Shown in pieces: positions 17,022 to 24,293 of a stretch of 64,000 nucleotides of DNA. The notes under the pieces are model-generated. The model worked only from the letters and a program-made list of their open reading frames with translations, was not told where the DNA came from and did not search any database. A program made the position numbers and the translations under genes. The first letter of the stretch is position 1, and each line of letters begins with the position of its first letter. The stretch is taken from the NCBI GenBank assembly GCA_964400545.1, contig CAYNUG010000001.1:46238-110237 (forward strand), written 5' to 3'. This DNA is from UBA647 sp964400545. GTDB lineage: Bacteria > Acidobacteriota > Aminicenantia > UBA2199.

Positions 17022-18428
17022 ATGGAGACAAAAATAAACAGCAAGATCGCGATCGGAGCCGATCATGGAGGATTCCCTCTTAAAGAGGTCCTTAAAAGTT
17101 TCCTTGAAGAAAAAGGATATCAGATCATTGACTGCGGGACAAACAGTACTGATCCGGTAGATTATCCGGTATACGCAACCAAAGTGGCAACACTTTTATC
17201 CAATTCCGAAGTTGATATCGGTATCATGATTGATGGTGCCGGGATCGGATCGTCCATGGTTGCCAATAAGATAAACGGAGTCAGAGCAGCTCAATGTTAT
17301 GATGTAACAACGGCAGTGAATGCAAGGGAACACAATAATGCAAACCTTCTTACCCTTGGAGCGGGACTAACCGGAACTGAACTAGCAAAAAAAATTGCAG
17401 AGGCTTTCCTGACCCACGAATGCACAATAGACCGCCATATAAATAGGGTGGCAATGATTGATGCCCTTGACAATGACAAGACATCCATGGGAGGTCCAGG
17501 AGATCCTGTCGGGGAGGATAATTTGGAAGCTATTACAGAAAAAGATATCGATCAGATCGCAGAAAAAGTAAGATCAATAATCTCTTCAGAAAATAATATT
17601 TCTGAGACTAAAGTAAATGAGGACCCGGAAAGAGAAATGATATGCCAATGCGGAGTTCATGTAGAGAGGAAACCGGAAACATTGAGAAAATTCATAGAAT
17701 TTGGTGTTGCCAGGCTCGGTTATAACGATGCCATCGGAGTGGAGTGCGTCCCGGAAGACATTGCAGCTTGTATCGACCATACGCTGCTTAAACCTGAGGC
17801 TACAGTTGATGATATTAAAAAATTATGCGCAGAAGCCAAGGAATACAAATTTGCCGCCGTCTGTATAAGCCCTAGTTATGTGGCTCTCGCTTCACGTGAA
17901 CTTACAGGAAGCAATGTTATAGTATGTACTGTGGTCGGATTTCCATCTGGAGCACACGTTTCAGATATCAAGGGAATGGAAACAAGAAGAGCAATAAGAG
18001 ATGGAGCTAAAGAAATTGATATGGTTATCAATATAGGTGCCCTGAAGAGTAATAATGACGATCTGGTATACAAAGATATAAGGACAGTATGTGAAGCTTG
18101 CGAGGATGGAGGAGCACACAGTAAAGTGATAATCGAAGCCGCACTTCTTACGGACGATGAGAAGGTCAGGGCCTGTCAATTGGCAAAAAAAGCAAGAGCG
18201 GACTTTGTAAAAACATCAACCGGATTCGGGCCACACGGGGCAACAGCAGCTGATGTCGAACTAATGAGCAGTATTGTAAGGGAATCGGGGATTGGTGTTA
18301 AAGCTGCGGGTGGGATCAGATCGCTTGAGGACGCTGCAGCGATGATCAATGCAGGTGCAACCCGAATAGGAGCCAGTGCCGGAATAAAGATTCTAAAAGC
18401 CGCAGGTGGAATAACAGTTTCATCCTGA
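17022..18428 (+). CDS. RpiB-DeoC fusion: sugar-phosphate isomerase plus deoxyribose-phosphate aldolase
   Basis: Two-enzyme fusion of 468 residues. Residues 1-150 are RpiB/LacAB-like (GADHGGFPLK with H15; AREHNNANLLTLG with H104; DRHINR with R138/H139), but the catalytic Cys of E. coli-type RpiB (ICGTGIG) is Asp71 in IDGAGIG. Residues 245-468 are DeoC: IDHTLLKPEAT, DMVINIGALKS, Schiff-base K397 in ADFVKTSTGFG and second lysine K427 in GVKAAGGIRS, so aldol cleavage of deoxyribose-5-phosphate to glyceraldehyde-3-phosphate and acetaldehyde is expected. The linker (150-245) holds an amphipathic helix EKDIDQIAEKVRSIIS resembling the N terminus of the aldehyde dehydrogenase, a presumed encapsulation peptide, and a Cys pair C208/C210. 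First gene of the BMC set; a weak CGGAAA is the only RBS. Confidence 0.93.
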   Translation: METKINSKIAIGADHGGFPLKEVLKSFLEEKGYQIIDCGTNSTDPVDYPVYATKVATLLSNSEVDIGIMIDGAGIGSSMVANKINGVRAAQCYDVTTAVNAREHNNANLLTLGAGLTGTELAKKIAEAFLTHECTIDRHINRVAMIDALDNDKTSMGGPGDPVGEDNLEAITEKDIDQIAEKVRSIISSENNISETKVNEDPEREMICQCGVHVERKPETLRKFIEFGVARLGYNDAIGVECVPEDIAACIDHTLLKPEATVDDIKKLCAEAKEYKFAAVCISPSYVALASRELTGSNVIVCTVVGFPSGAHVSDIKGMETRRAIRDGAKEIDMVINIGALKSNNDDLVYKDIRTVCEACEDGGAHSKVIIEAALLTDDEKVRACQLAKKARADFVKTSTGFGPHGATAADVELMSSIVRESGIGVKAAGGIRSLEDAAAMINAGATRIGASAGIKILKAAGGITVSS

Positions 18429-18441
18429 TAAGGAGGATAAT

Positions 18442-19065
18442 TTGGTCGATCTGAGAGCATACGTTTTTTTAGATAAGATCCAACCCCAGTATGCAGCATT
18501 TCTGGGAACAATTGCACAGGGATTCTTACCTGTTGCAGGAATGTCTTCACTTTATATCGAGATCTCACCCGGAATAGAGATCAACAGGGTTACTGATATC
18601 GCATTAAAATCTACAAATGTCACACCGGGCATGCAGATCGTTGAAAGGTTGTACGGAATGCTTGAGATTCACTCTGCATCCCAGGCCGATGTCAGGCAGG
18701 CCGGAAGAGCGATCCTTGAAGCTCTGGATATCAAAGAAGAGGAAAGGTGGAAACCCAAGATCTATTCACAGCAGGTTATCAGAAGAATAGATGATTATCA
18801 GACACAATTAATAAATAGAATGAGACACGGCAACATGATTGTCCCCGGAGAGACAATGTTCGTTCTGGAAGTCCAACCCGCAGCCTATGCAGCACTTGCT
18901 GCAAATGAAGCAGAAAAAGCTGCATCCATTAATATCCTGGAAGTAAGATCCTTCGGTAGTTTCGGAAGAGTATATCTCGGTGGGGATGAGAGAGATATTG
19001 ATGTCGGATGGAGAGCGGCTGTAAATGCGATCGAAGATGTGACAGGAAAAACAGATCATAAGTGA
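18442..19065 (+). CDS. BMC-T shell protein, CsoS1D-like (tandem BMC domain, gated pore)
   Basis: Tandem-BMC-domain trimer of the microcompartment shell. The N terminus LRAYVFLDKIQPQYAAFLGT, AQGFLPVAGMSSLYIEISPG and VTDIALK closely follow CsoS1D. E68-R69 in IVERLYG correspond to the Glu-Arg pair that gates the large CsoS1D pore, suggesting a double-layered gated trimer for passing large metabolites or cofactors. The second domain contains MFVLEVQPAAYAALAANEAEKAA. Start is TTG at 18442 after AGGAGG; 13 bases follow the fusion gene. Confidence 0.92.
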   Translation: MVDLRAYVFLDKIQPQYAAFLGTIAQGFLPVAGMSSLYIEISPGIEINRVTDIALKSTNVTPGMQIVERLYGMLEIHSASQADVRQAGRAILEALDIKEEERWKPKIYSQQVIRRIDDYQTQLINRMRHGNMIVPGETMFVLEVQPAAYAALAANEAEKAASINILEVRSFGSFGRVYLGGDERDIDVGWRAAVNAIEDVTGKTDHK

Positions 19066-19096
19066 TCAAATATATAATATTAAACAGGAGGAAAAA

Positions 19097-19405
19097 ATGG
19101 CAGATGCACTGGGAATGATAGAAACGAGGAATTTTCCCGCAGTAGTAGAAGCAGCGGATGCGATGGTAAAAGCTGCAAAAGTGGAATTAGTATCATATGA
19201 AAAAACTGGCGGCGGATATGTGACAGCAATAATCCGTGGAGATGTGGCAGCGGTAAAAGCTGCCTGTGACGCAGGGAGAATTGGTGCAGCCAGGGTCGGG
19301 GAAGTTGTTGCGATCCATATCATTGCAAGGCCTCATCAAAATGTTGATGCTGTTATACCGCTGGGAAGAACTAAAGAAGGAAAGTCTGAAATGAAGGACA
19401 AGTAA
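19097..19405 (+). CDS. BMC-H shell protein (hexamer)
   Basis: Major shell hexamer, single BMC domain of 102 residues. ALGMIETRNFPAVVEAADAM begins the domain, the pore loop is KTGGGYV (GGG in place of the common GSG) and IIRGDVAAVKAACDAG and VIARPH-type end are present. It is the only BMC-H in the locus, so facets must be built from this protein plus the two trimers. RBS AGGAGG; spacing to neighbours 31 and 15 bases. Confidence 0.96.
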   Translation: MADALGMIETRNFPAVVEAADAMVKAAKVELVSYEKTGGGYVTAIIRGDVAAVKAACDAGRIGAARVGEVVAIHIIARPHQNVDAVIPLGRTKEGKSEMKDK

Positions 19406-19420
19406 CCTTTTGGAGAAGAC

Positions 19421-19720
19421 ATGATCCTCGCAAAAGTTATCGGCACTGTAGTATCAACCCAAAAAGAGTCCACAATGGATGGGCTTAAACTCCTGCTCCT
19501 TCAGCAGATAGATTCAGAAGGAAAGGAAAAAGGGAATACCGTTGTTGCGGCAGATGCAGTTGATGCCGGTGTAGGTGAGATCGTCCTGTATGCAAGCGGA
19601 AGTTCAGCCAGACAGACAAAAAGAACTGATAATCGCCCATGTGATGCAGTAGTTATGGCCATTGTAGATAATTGGGAAGTTAATGGAAAGATCGTTTATA
19701 AAAAAGGTGCGGACGGCTGA
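19421..19720 (+). CDS. BMC-P shell vertex protein (EutN/CcmL family), copy 1
   Basis: Pentameric vertex protein of the shell. The start MILAKVIGTVVSTQK, the central AADAVDAGVGEIVLYASGSSARQT and the terminal AIVDNWEV are the EutN/CcmL signature; 99 residues. It is the best conserved of the three BMC-P paralogues here and is followed by a 79-base gap before the aldehyde dehydrogenase. Confidence 0.95.
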   Translation: MILAKVIGTVVSTQKESTMDGLKLLLLQQIDSEGKEKGNTVVAADAVDAGVGEIVLYASGSSARQTKRTDNRPCDAVVMAIVDNWEVNGKIVYKKGADG

Positions 19721-19799
19721 AGAAATCCAGGATCAGGGGGAAAAAGATTTACTCCATTAAACTCCCTGTTCCCGGGACCACATCTTCCAGGAGATCAGA

Positions 19800-21221
19800 A
19801 TGGCACCATTAAAAACAGAAGAGATAGACAGAATAGCAGAGAGAGTAGTCTCACTTTTAAAGAAGGACACTACTGCCAGCAATACGTTCTCCGGTGGTAA
19901 TGGCATTTTCTCTTCAGTTGATTCTGCCGTAAACGCAGCTGCAAAAGCTCAGAAAGAATTTGTGAGACTCCCTCTTGAAGAAAGAAAAAAGATAATTGCG
20001 AACATAAGAAAAGAGATGCTCGCTAAAGCAGAAGAACTTGCAAAAATGGCATGGGAAGAAACAGGCATGGGAAGATGGGAAGACAAGATTGAAAAGAACC
20101 GTCTTGTGATCAACAAAACTCCCGGGACAGAGATATTAAAACCGGATGCATATTCAGGTGATCACGGACTTTCAATAATGGAACTCGCACCATACGGTGT
20201 TATCGGTTCAATAACACCTTCTACAAACCCGACATCAACAATTATATGCAATACTATAGGAATGATAGCTGCAGGAAACTCAGTAGTTTTCAATGCTCAC
20301 CCGAACGCCAAGAATGTAAGTATCTATAATATCCAACTTCTTAACAAAATTATAATTGAATCCGGAGGTCCGGAAAATGTTGTAACAACCATAAAAGACC
20401 CTACAATTCAGACTGCAACAGAGCTTATGTCCCATCCGGGGATAGGGCTTCTTGTCGTTACCGGAGGAGAAGGAGTTGTTAAAGCAGCTATGGAGAGCGG
20501 TAAAAGAGCTATCTGCGCAGGTCCGGGAAACCCTCCGGTGGTAGTTGATGAAACGGCTAATATCGAAAATGCAGCTGAATGTATTGTCAAAGGAGCATCA
20601 CTTGATAATAATATTATCTGCGTCCTTGAAAAAGAAATATTTGTGGTTGATCCGGTTGCAGATCAGCTACTTGAGGCTTTATCAAAAAATAATGCTATAA
20701 TTTTATCAGATGAGCAAATCAATAAACTTGACAAGCTCCTTTTCACTGAACTTAATGGACCGGGGAAACCCGGAGTTATAAATAAGAGCTATATCGGTAA
20801 AAATATTCAGGTGATTCTTAAAGCGATCGGGATGGAAATTCCCCCTGAGATCAGACTTGCTGTTGCTCCGGTTAAAGAGGATCACCCTCTCGTATGGACG
20901 GAACAGCTTCTTCCAGTCATTCCGTTGGTAAGAGTTCCGGATGCAAATTACGGAATAGATATTGCAGTTAAAGCTGAGCACGGATTCAGACATACTGCAG
21001 TGATGCATTCAAAAAATATCGATAATCTAAGCAGAATGGCAAGAGAAATAAATTGCAGTATCTTTGTAAAGAATGGTCCGTCTGTAGCAGGAATCGGGTT
21101 CGGTGGAGAAGGATTTTGTTCTTTCTCGATAGCCAGCCCAACAGGCGAGGGAATAACAAATCCAAGAAGTTTTTCAAGGGAAAGAAGGTGTGTCCTGGTG
21201 GACCACTTCAGGATAGTATAA
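19800..21221 (+). CDS. BMC-associated CoA-acylating aldehyde dehydrogenase (PduP/EutE-like)
   Basis: Converts acetaldehyde, CoA and NAD+ to acetyl-CoA and NADH inside the shell. Residues 5-21 (KTEEIDRIAERVVSLLK) form a short amphipathic helix typical of encapsulation peptides, separated by a Gly/Ser linker from the enzyme body. The catalytic Cys is C274 in SLDNNIICVLEKE; STNPTSTIICN and the FVKNGPSVAGIGFGGEGF end match PduP/EutE proteins; 473 residues. RBS AGGAGATC. The stop overlaps the next ATG by one base. The match of its helix to the DeoC fusion linker links both enzymes to one compartment. Confidence 0.94.
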   Translation: MAPLKTEEIDRIAERVVSLLKKDTTASNTFSGGNGIFSSVDSAVNAAAKAQKEFVRLPLEERKKIIANIRKEMLAKAEELAKMAWEETGMGRWEDKIEKNRLVINKTPGTEILKPDAYSGDHGLSIMELAPYGVIGSITPSTNPTSTIICNTIGMIAAGNSVVFNAHPNAKNVSIYNIQLLNKIIIESGGPENVVTTIKDPTIQTATELMSHPGIGLLVVTGGEGVVKAAMESGKRAICAGPGNPPVVVDETANIENAAECIVKGASLDNNIICVLEKEIFVVDPVADQLLEALSKNNAIILSDEQINKLDKLLFTELNGPGKPGVINKSYIGKNIQVILKAIGMEIPPEIRLAVAPVKEDHPLVWTEQLLPVIPLVRVPDANYGIDIAVKAEHGFRHTAVMHSKNIDNLSRMAREINCSIFVKNGPSVAGIGFGGEGFCSFSIASPTGEGITNPRSFSRERRCVLVDHFRIV

Positions 21222-21829
21222 TGAAAAAAGACCCGTCGATAGCACTAGTTGAACTTAACAGCATTGCAAAAGGAATCTTGACAAGTGATACCATGATCAA
21301 AAATTCACCTGTTTCAATGATCAGATCAGGATCGGTTCACAATGGAAAATATATTATCCTCGTGGGAGGATCTGTAGCTTCTGTTGACGAAGCATACAGA
21401 ATCGGGATCATCACGGCCGGAGATTCACTGATCGATTCTTTATTTCTCCCCGAAGTTCATGAATCTGTTTTTGAAGCACTCTCCGGAATAAGAAAAAAAT
21501 GTTCTGATGAATGCATTGCGGTAGTTGAGACTCTGTCAGTTGCATCTGTTATCAAAGCCGCAGATTCCGGGATCAAAGGAGCAGATGTTGAAATCATCGA
21601 AATAAGGATTGCTGATGATCTGGGCGGGAAAGGTCTCGTGATCCTTTCCGGAAAACTGGAGGAGATCGAGACAGCTGCAATTATCATCAAAGGATTGCTT
21701 TCAGAGAAGAGTTCTATCGTTGATATTTCCATTATCCCGAGACCTGTAACAGAAACCTCTGAACAGATCAATAATTCAACAAATTTCAGGGATTCCGTTC
21801 CGGTAACGGTAAAGGACGGAGAAAAATAA
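21221..21829 (+). CDS. BMC-T shell protein, second type (single-layer trimer-like)
   Basis: Tandem-BMC protein of 202 residues beginning KKDPSIALVELNSIAKGI. The first BMC domain has SDTMIKNSPVSMIRSGSV and NGKYIILVGGSVASVDEA, the second VVETLSVASVIKAADSGIKG and GKGLVILSGKLEEIE. It resembles the trimers of the Haliangium-type BMC-T1 class and PduT, but has no cysteine at the pore, so a pore Fe-S cluster is unlikely. An upstream in-frame ATG at 21053 lies inside the aldehyde dehydrogenase gene and is not used; the ATG at 21221 overlaps the previous stop (TAATG), indicating coupled translation. Confidence 0.9.
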   Translation: MKKDPSIALVELNSIAKGILTSDTMIKNSPVSMIRSGSVHNGKYIILVGGSVASVDEAYRIGIITAGDSLIDSLFLPEVHESVFEALSGIRKKCSDECIAVVETLSVASVIKAADSGIKGADVEIIEIRIADDLGGKGLVILSGKLEEIETAAIIIKGLLSEKSSIVDISIIPRPVTETSEQINNSTNFRDSVPVTVKDGEK

Positions 21830-22113
21830 TGCTTCTTGGAAAAGTAACAGGCAGCATTACTCCTTCTGTAATATATGAAGGGCTTGAAGGTATTCCTATG
21901 CTTCTGGTACAACCACTGGACAAAAACAAAAATCCAAATGGAGACCAGATCGTTGCTGCAGACTCCACTCTTATGGCAGGGAAAGACGAACTTATCTACT
22001 ATGAAGGAGGGAGAGAAGCGGCACTTGCACTTGAAACATGGTTCGTACCGGTCGATCATACCATCATTGGAATTGTCGATGGAACTGAAATTCCTGAAAG
22101 TGAGAACGAATGA
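21829..22113 (+). CDS. BMC-P shell vertex protein, copy 2 (divergent)
   Basis: EutN/CcmL-family pentamer of 94 residues: MLLGKVTGSITPSVIYEG, VAADSTLMAGKDELIYYEGG and IIGIVDGTEI. It has lost the GVGE of the central loop (AGKDE). The ATG overlaps the stop of the BMC-T gene by one base. Confidence 0.92.
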   Translation: MLLGKVTGSITPSVIYEGLEGIPMLLVQPLDKNKNPNGDQIVAADSTLMAGKDELIYYEGGREAALALETWFVPVDHTIIGIVDGTEIPESENE

Positions 22114-22379
22114 TACTTGGAAAAGTTTCCGGATCGATATTTTCAACAATAAATCATGACTTTTATAATAACAAAAAATTGCTTCTGGTTGACAAACTGG
22201 ACAGCAAAAAAAAAACTACCGGAGACTACCTGATAGCCGTTGACAGTGTTGGTGCCGGAATCGGGGAAACAGTTCTGGTTATTGATGAAGGAAATTCAGC
22301 AAGACAAATAGTGAAAGAAGAAAAAGCTCCGATCAGATCCATCATCATAGGGATCGTCGATCAGATAAATATCGAATAA
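22110..22379 (+). CDS. BMC-P shell vertex protein, copy 3
   Basis: EutN/CcmL-family pentamer of 89 residues: MILGKVSGSIFSTINHD, VDSVGAGIGETVLVIDEGNSARQ and IIGIVDQINIE. It overlaps copy 2 by four bases (ATGA) and is the last gene before the convergent pyrimidine-nucleoside phosphorylase. Three BMC-P paralogues per locus are usual where different vertices or modular shells are formed. Confidence 0.93.
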   Translation: MILGKVSGSIFSTINHDFYNNKKLLLVDKLDSKKKTTGDYLIAVDSVGAGIGETVLVIDEGNSARQIVKEEKAPIRSIIIGIVDQINIE

Positions 22380-22396
22380 CATTCCCGGACAGATTT

Positions 22397-23746
22397 TTAT
22401 CCAGATATTTTTTTCCACTCCCATATACCGTTCTTGTCAGCAAAATAATGGATCATATCTTTCTTTTTGGGAGATTTTGAAGATATTTTTATGCTGTTCA
22501 GCAAACGCCGTCTAACCTCATCTTGATCTTCTTTCCCCGATGAATAAACAGTTAAGACAGTTTCACCTTCCTCTATTTTATCCCCTGCTCTTTTTTGAAA
22601 AACAAATCCGGCAGTATAATCGATCTTATCCTCTTTCCTTCTTCTGCCAGCGCCAATATCAATTGCACACATCCCGATCTCATAAGCATCTATTGAATTG
22701 ATATAACCACTACTTTCTGCTTTTAATTCCCATTTGATTTTACTCTTTCCAAACAGATCATAATCATCACAAACGCCAGGATCACCATTCTGAAGTTTTA
22801 TGAACTCTTGGAATACTTTTACAGCATCCCCTGATTGAACAACTTTCTTAAGTCTTTTGATCCCGTTCCCGAAATCATCCTCTGCACCTGCAGCAATCAG
22901 CATGCATGCCCCCAGAGTCAAAACGACATCCATAAGATCTTCAGGACCGTTTCCCTTCAAACATTCTATGGATTCAATTATCTCAAGAGAATTTCCAACA
23001 GCATTCCCCAGAGGTTCATCCATATTCGTGATGAGTGCAAGAGTTTTCCTGCCACTTTTCTCACCTATATTTACCATCGATTTACATAATTCTATCCCGT
23101 CATTGATGTCAGGGAGAAATGCCCCCTTTCCCGTTTTAACATCAAGAACTATCGCATCTGTACCGAGAGCAAGTTTTTTTGACATTATACTGCTGGTTAT
23201 AAGAGGAATACTATTAACAGTGGCAGTTGAATCCCGGAGAGCATACAATTTTTTATCGGCAGGAACAATATTGTCCGTTTGTCCCGAGATCACCATTCCG
23301 CACTTTTTGAGAACCTGCCTGAAGTGATCTGTTTCCAAAAACACATTAAATCCCGGGATAGATTCAAGTTTATCAAGTGTCCCTCCTGTATGGCCCAAAG
23401 CTCTTCCTGAAAGCATGGGAACTTTCACACCGCAGGCTGCTACAAGTGGGGAGACGATAAAACTCACTTTATCCCCTACTCCTCCCGTACTATGTTTGTC
23501 GACCTTAATTCCATCTATTCCATCAAGGGAAATACTATCTCCGGAATCTAACATTATCCCGGTAAGATCTTCAGTTTCCTTAATATCAAATCCGTTCAAA
23601 AAGATCGCCATAAGAAGTGCAGATATTTGATAATCAGGGATACGGCCTTCTACATATCCATCAATTACCGCTTGAAGTTCCTCTTTTTTTAGAGATCCCC
23701 CATCCCTCTTCTTTGTAATAATTTCATACATATTAAAATTTTTCAT
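22397..23746 (-). CDS. pdp: Pyrimidine-nucleoside phosphorylase / thymidine phosphorylase
   Basis: Phosphorolysis of (deoxy)uridine or thymidine to base plus (deoxy)ribose-1-phosphate. MYEIITKKRDGGSL, the KHSTGGVGDK phosphate loop, SGRALGHTGGTLDKLES and the catalytic GQTDNIVPADKKLYALRD block are intact; 449 residues is the family size. The first codon ATG gives MKNFN ahead of the usual MYEII start. It faces the BMC operon with an 17-base gap and follows cdd by one base, so cdd and pdp form a small operon feeding the deoxyribose pathway. Confidence 0.95.
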   Translation of the reverse strand: MKNFNMYEIITKKRDGGSLKKEELQAVIDGYVEGRIPDYQISALLMAIFLNGFDIKETEDLTGIMLDSGDSISLDGIDGIKVDKHSTGGVGDKVSFIVSPLVAACGVKVPMLSGRALGHTGGTLDKLESIPGFNVFLETDHFRQVLKKCGMVISGQTDNIVPADKKLYALRDSTATVNSIPLITSSIMSKKLALGTDAIVLDVKTGKGAFLPDINDGIELCKSMVNIGEKSGRKTLALITNMDEPLGNAVGNSLEIIESIECLKGNGPEDLMDVVLTLGACMLIAAGAEDDFGNGIKRLKKVVQSGDAVKVFQEFIKLQNGDPGVCDDYDLFGKSKIKWELKAESSGYINSIDAYEIGMCAIDIGAGRRRKEDKIDYTAGFVFQKRAGDKIEEGETVLTVYSSGKEDQDEVRRRLLNSIKISSKSPKKKDMIHYFADKNGIWEWKKISG

Positions 23747-23747
23747 A

Positions 23748-24146
23748 TCAGTTCCTGTTCAGTGAGAATCCGAATGGAAGGATCTCCTCCATTGTTGTTT
23801 CCTTGTACTCGCCCTCTTTATTACACATTATCACTCTGGTATCTTTCATAGCAAACTCTGCCATAACCTGTCTGCAAGCACCGCATGGGGGAAGGAATTT
23901 TTCAGTATCACCTACAATCAGGATGGCGGATATCTCCTGCTCTCCCTCGCTAACCATTTTAAATATAGCATTCCTCTCCGCACAGATCGTCACTCCGTAA
24001 GAGGAGTTCTCAACATTGCATCCGGTAAAGATCTTTCCACTTTTTGTTCTGAGAGCAGATCCGACATGAAAATCCGAATATGGAGCATATGCCTTCTCTT
24101 TCACCTTAACAGCTGCATCAAATAGTTCTTTTATTTCCTTATCCAT
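23748..24146 (-). CDS. cdd: Cytidine deaminase
   Basis: Zinc enzyme deaminating cytidine and deoxycytidine to uridine forms. AYAPYSDFHVGSAL, the TGCNVENSSYG and CAERNAI motif (zinc Cys and catalytic Glu) and PPCGACRQ are present; 132 residues matches the homotetrameric class. The longer reading starting at GTG 24215 adds 23 unlikely residues. The chosen ATG (24144-24146) has no Shine-Dalgarno, but a -10 box ends 9 bases before it, fitting a leaderless mRNA. Confidence 0.93.
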   Translation of the reverse strand: MDKEIKELFDAAVKVKEKAYAPYSDFHVGSALRTKSGKIFTGCNVENSSYGVTICAERNAIFKMVSEGEQEISAILIVGDTEKFLPPCGACRQVMAEFAMKDTRVIMCNKEGEYKETTMEEILPFGFSLNRN

Positions 24147-24155
24147 AACTGTTTC

Positions 24156-24184
24156 ATTGTATTGGACCTGACTAACAAAGTCAA
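24156..24184 (-). promoter_or_regulatory. Promoter of cdd-pdp, nearly leaderless
   Basis: Minus strand TTGACT (24179-24184), 17 bases, TACAAT (24156-24161), then 9 bases to the ATG of cdd. Confidence 0.6.
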
Positions 24185-24293
24185 AAATGAAAAGTTTTTT
24201 TGGAGGCGAAGTCACCGACCCTGCAGAGTTTGTGAGTTTTCATTTTTATTGACAAAATCATAAATAGTTATTCAAAAAGGTAAGGAGGGGAAA

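Larger units (their letters stand above)
17022..22379 (+). other. Bacterial microcompartment locus (sugar-phosphate type)
   Basis: Eight consecutive same-strand genes: RpiB-DeoC fusion, CsoS1D-like BMC-T, BMC-H, BMC-P, CoA-acylating aldehyde dehydrogenase, second BMC-T, and two more BMC-P. Enzyme content (deoxyribose-phosphate aldolase, RpiB, aldehyde dehydrogenase) matches the SPU (sugar phosphate utilising) class in the BMC locus taxonomy of Axen and colleagues, from memory. No alcohol dehydrogenase, phosphotransacylase or BMC regulator is in the locus. Shell composition is complete: hexamer, two trimer types, three pentamer paralogues. Confidence 0.92.

Noticed and set aside
21053..21829. 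Second BMC-T starting at ATG 21053.
   Set aside because: The upstream part is inside the aldehyde dehydrogenase gene in another frame; BMC-domain homology begins at 21221 with coupled TAATG.
23748..24215. Cytidine deaminase starting at GTG 24215.
   Set aside because: The added residues are not part of the family and lie across the promoter and a REP-like spacer; ATG 24146 gives the normal length.
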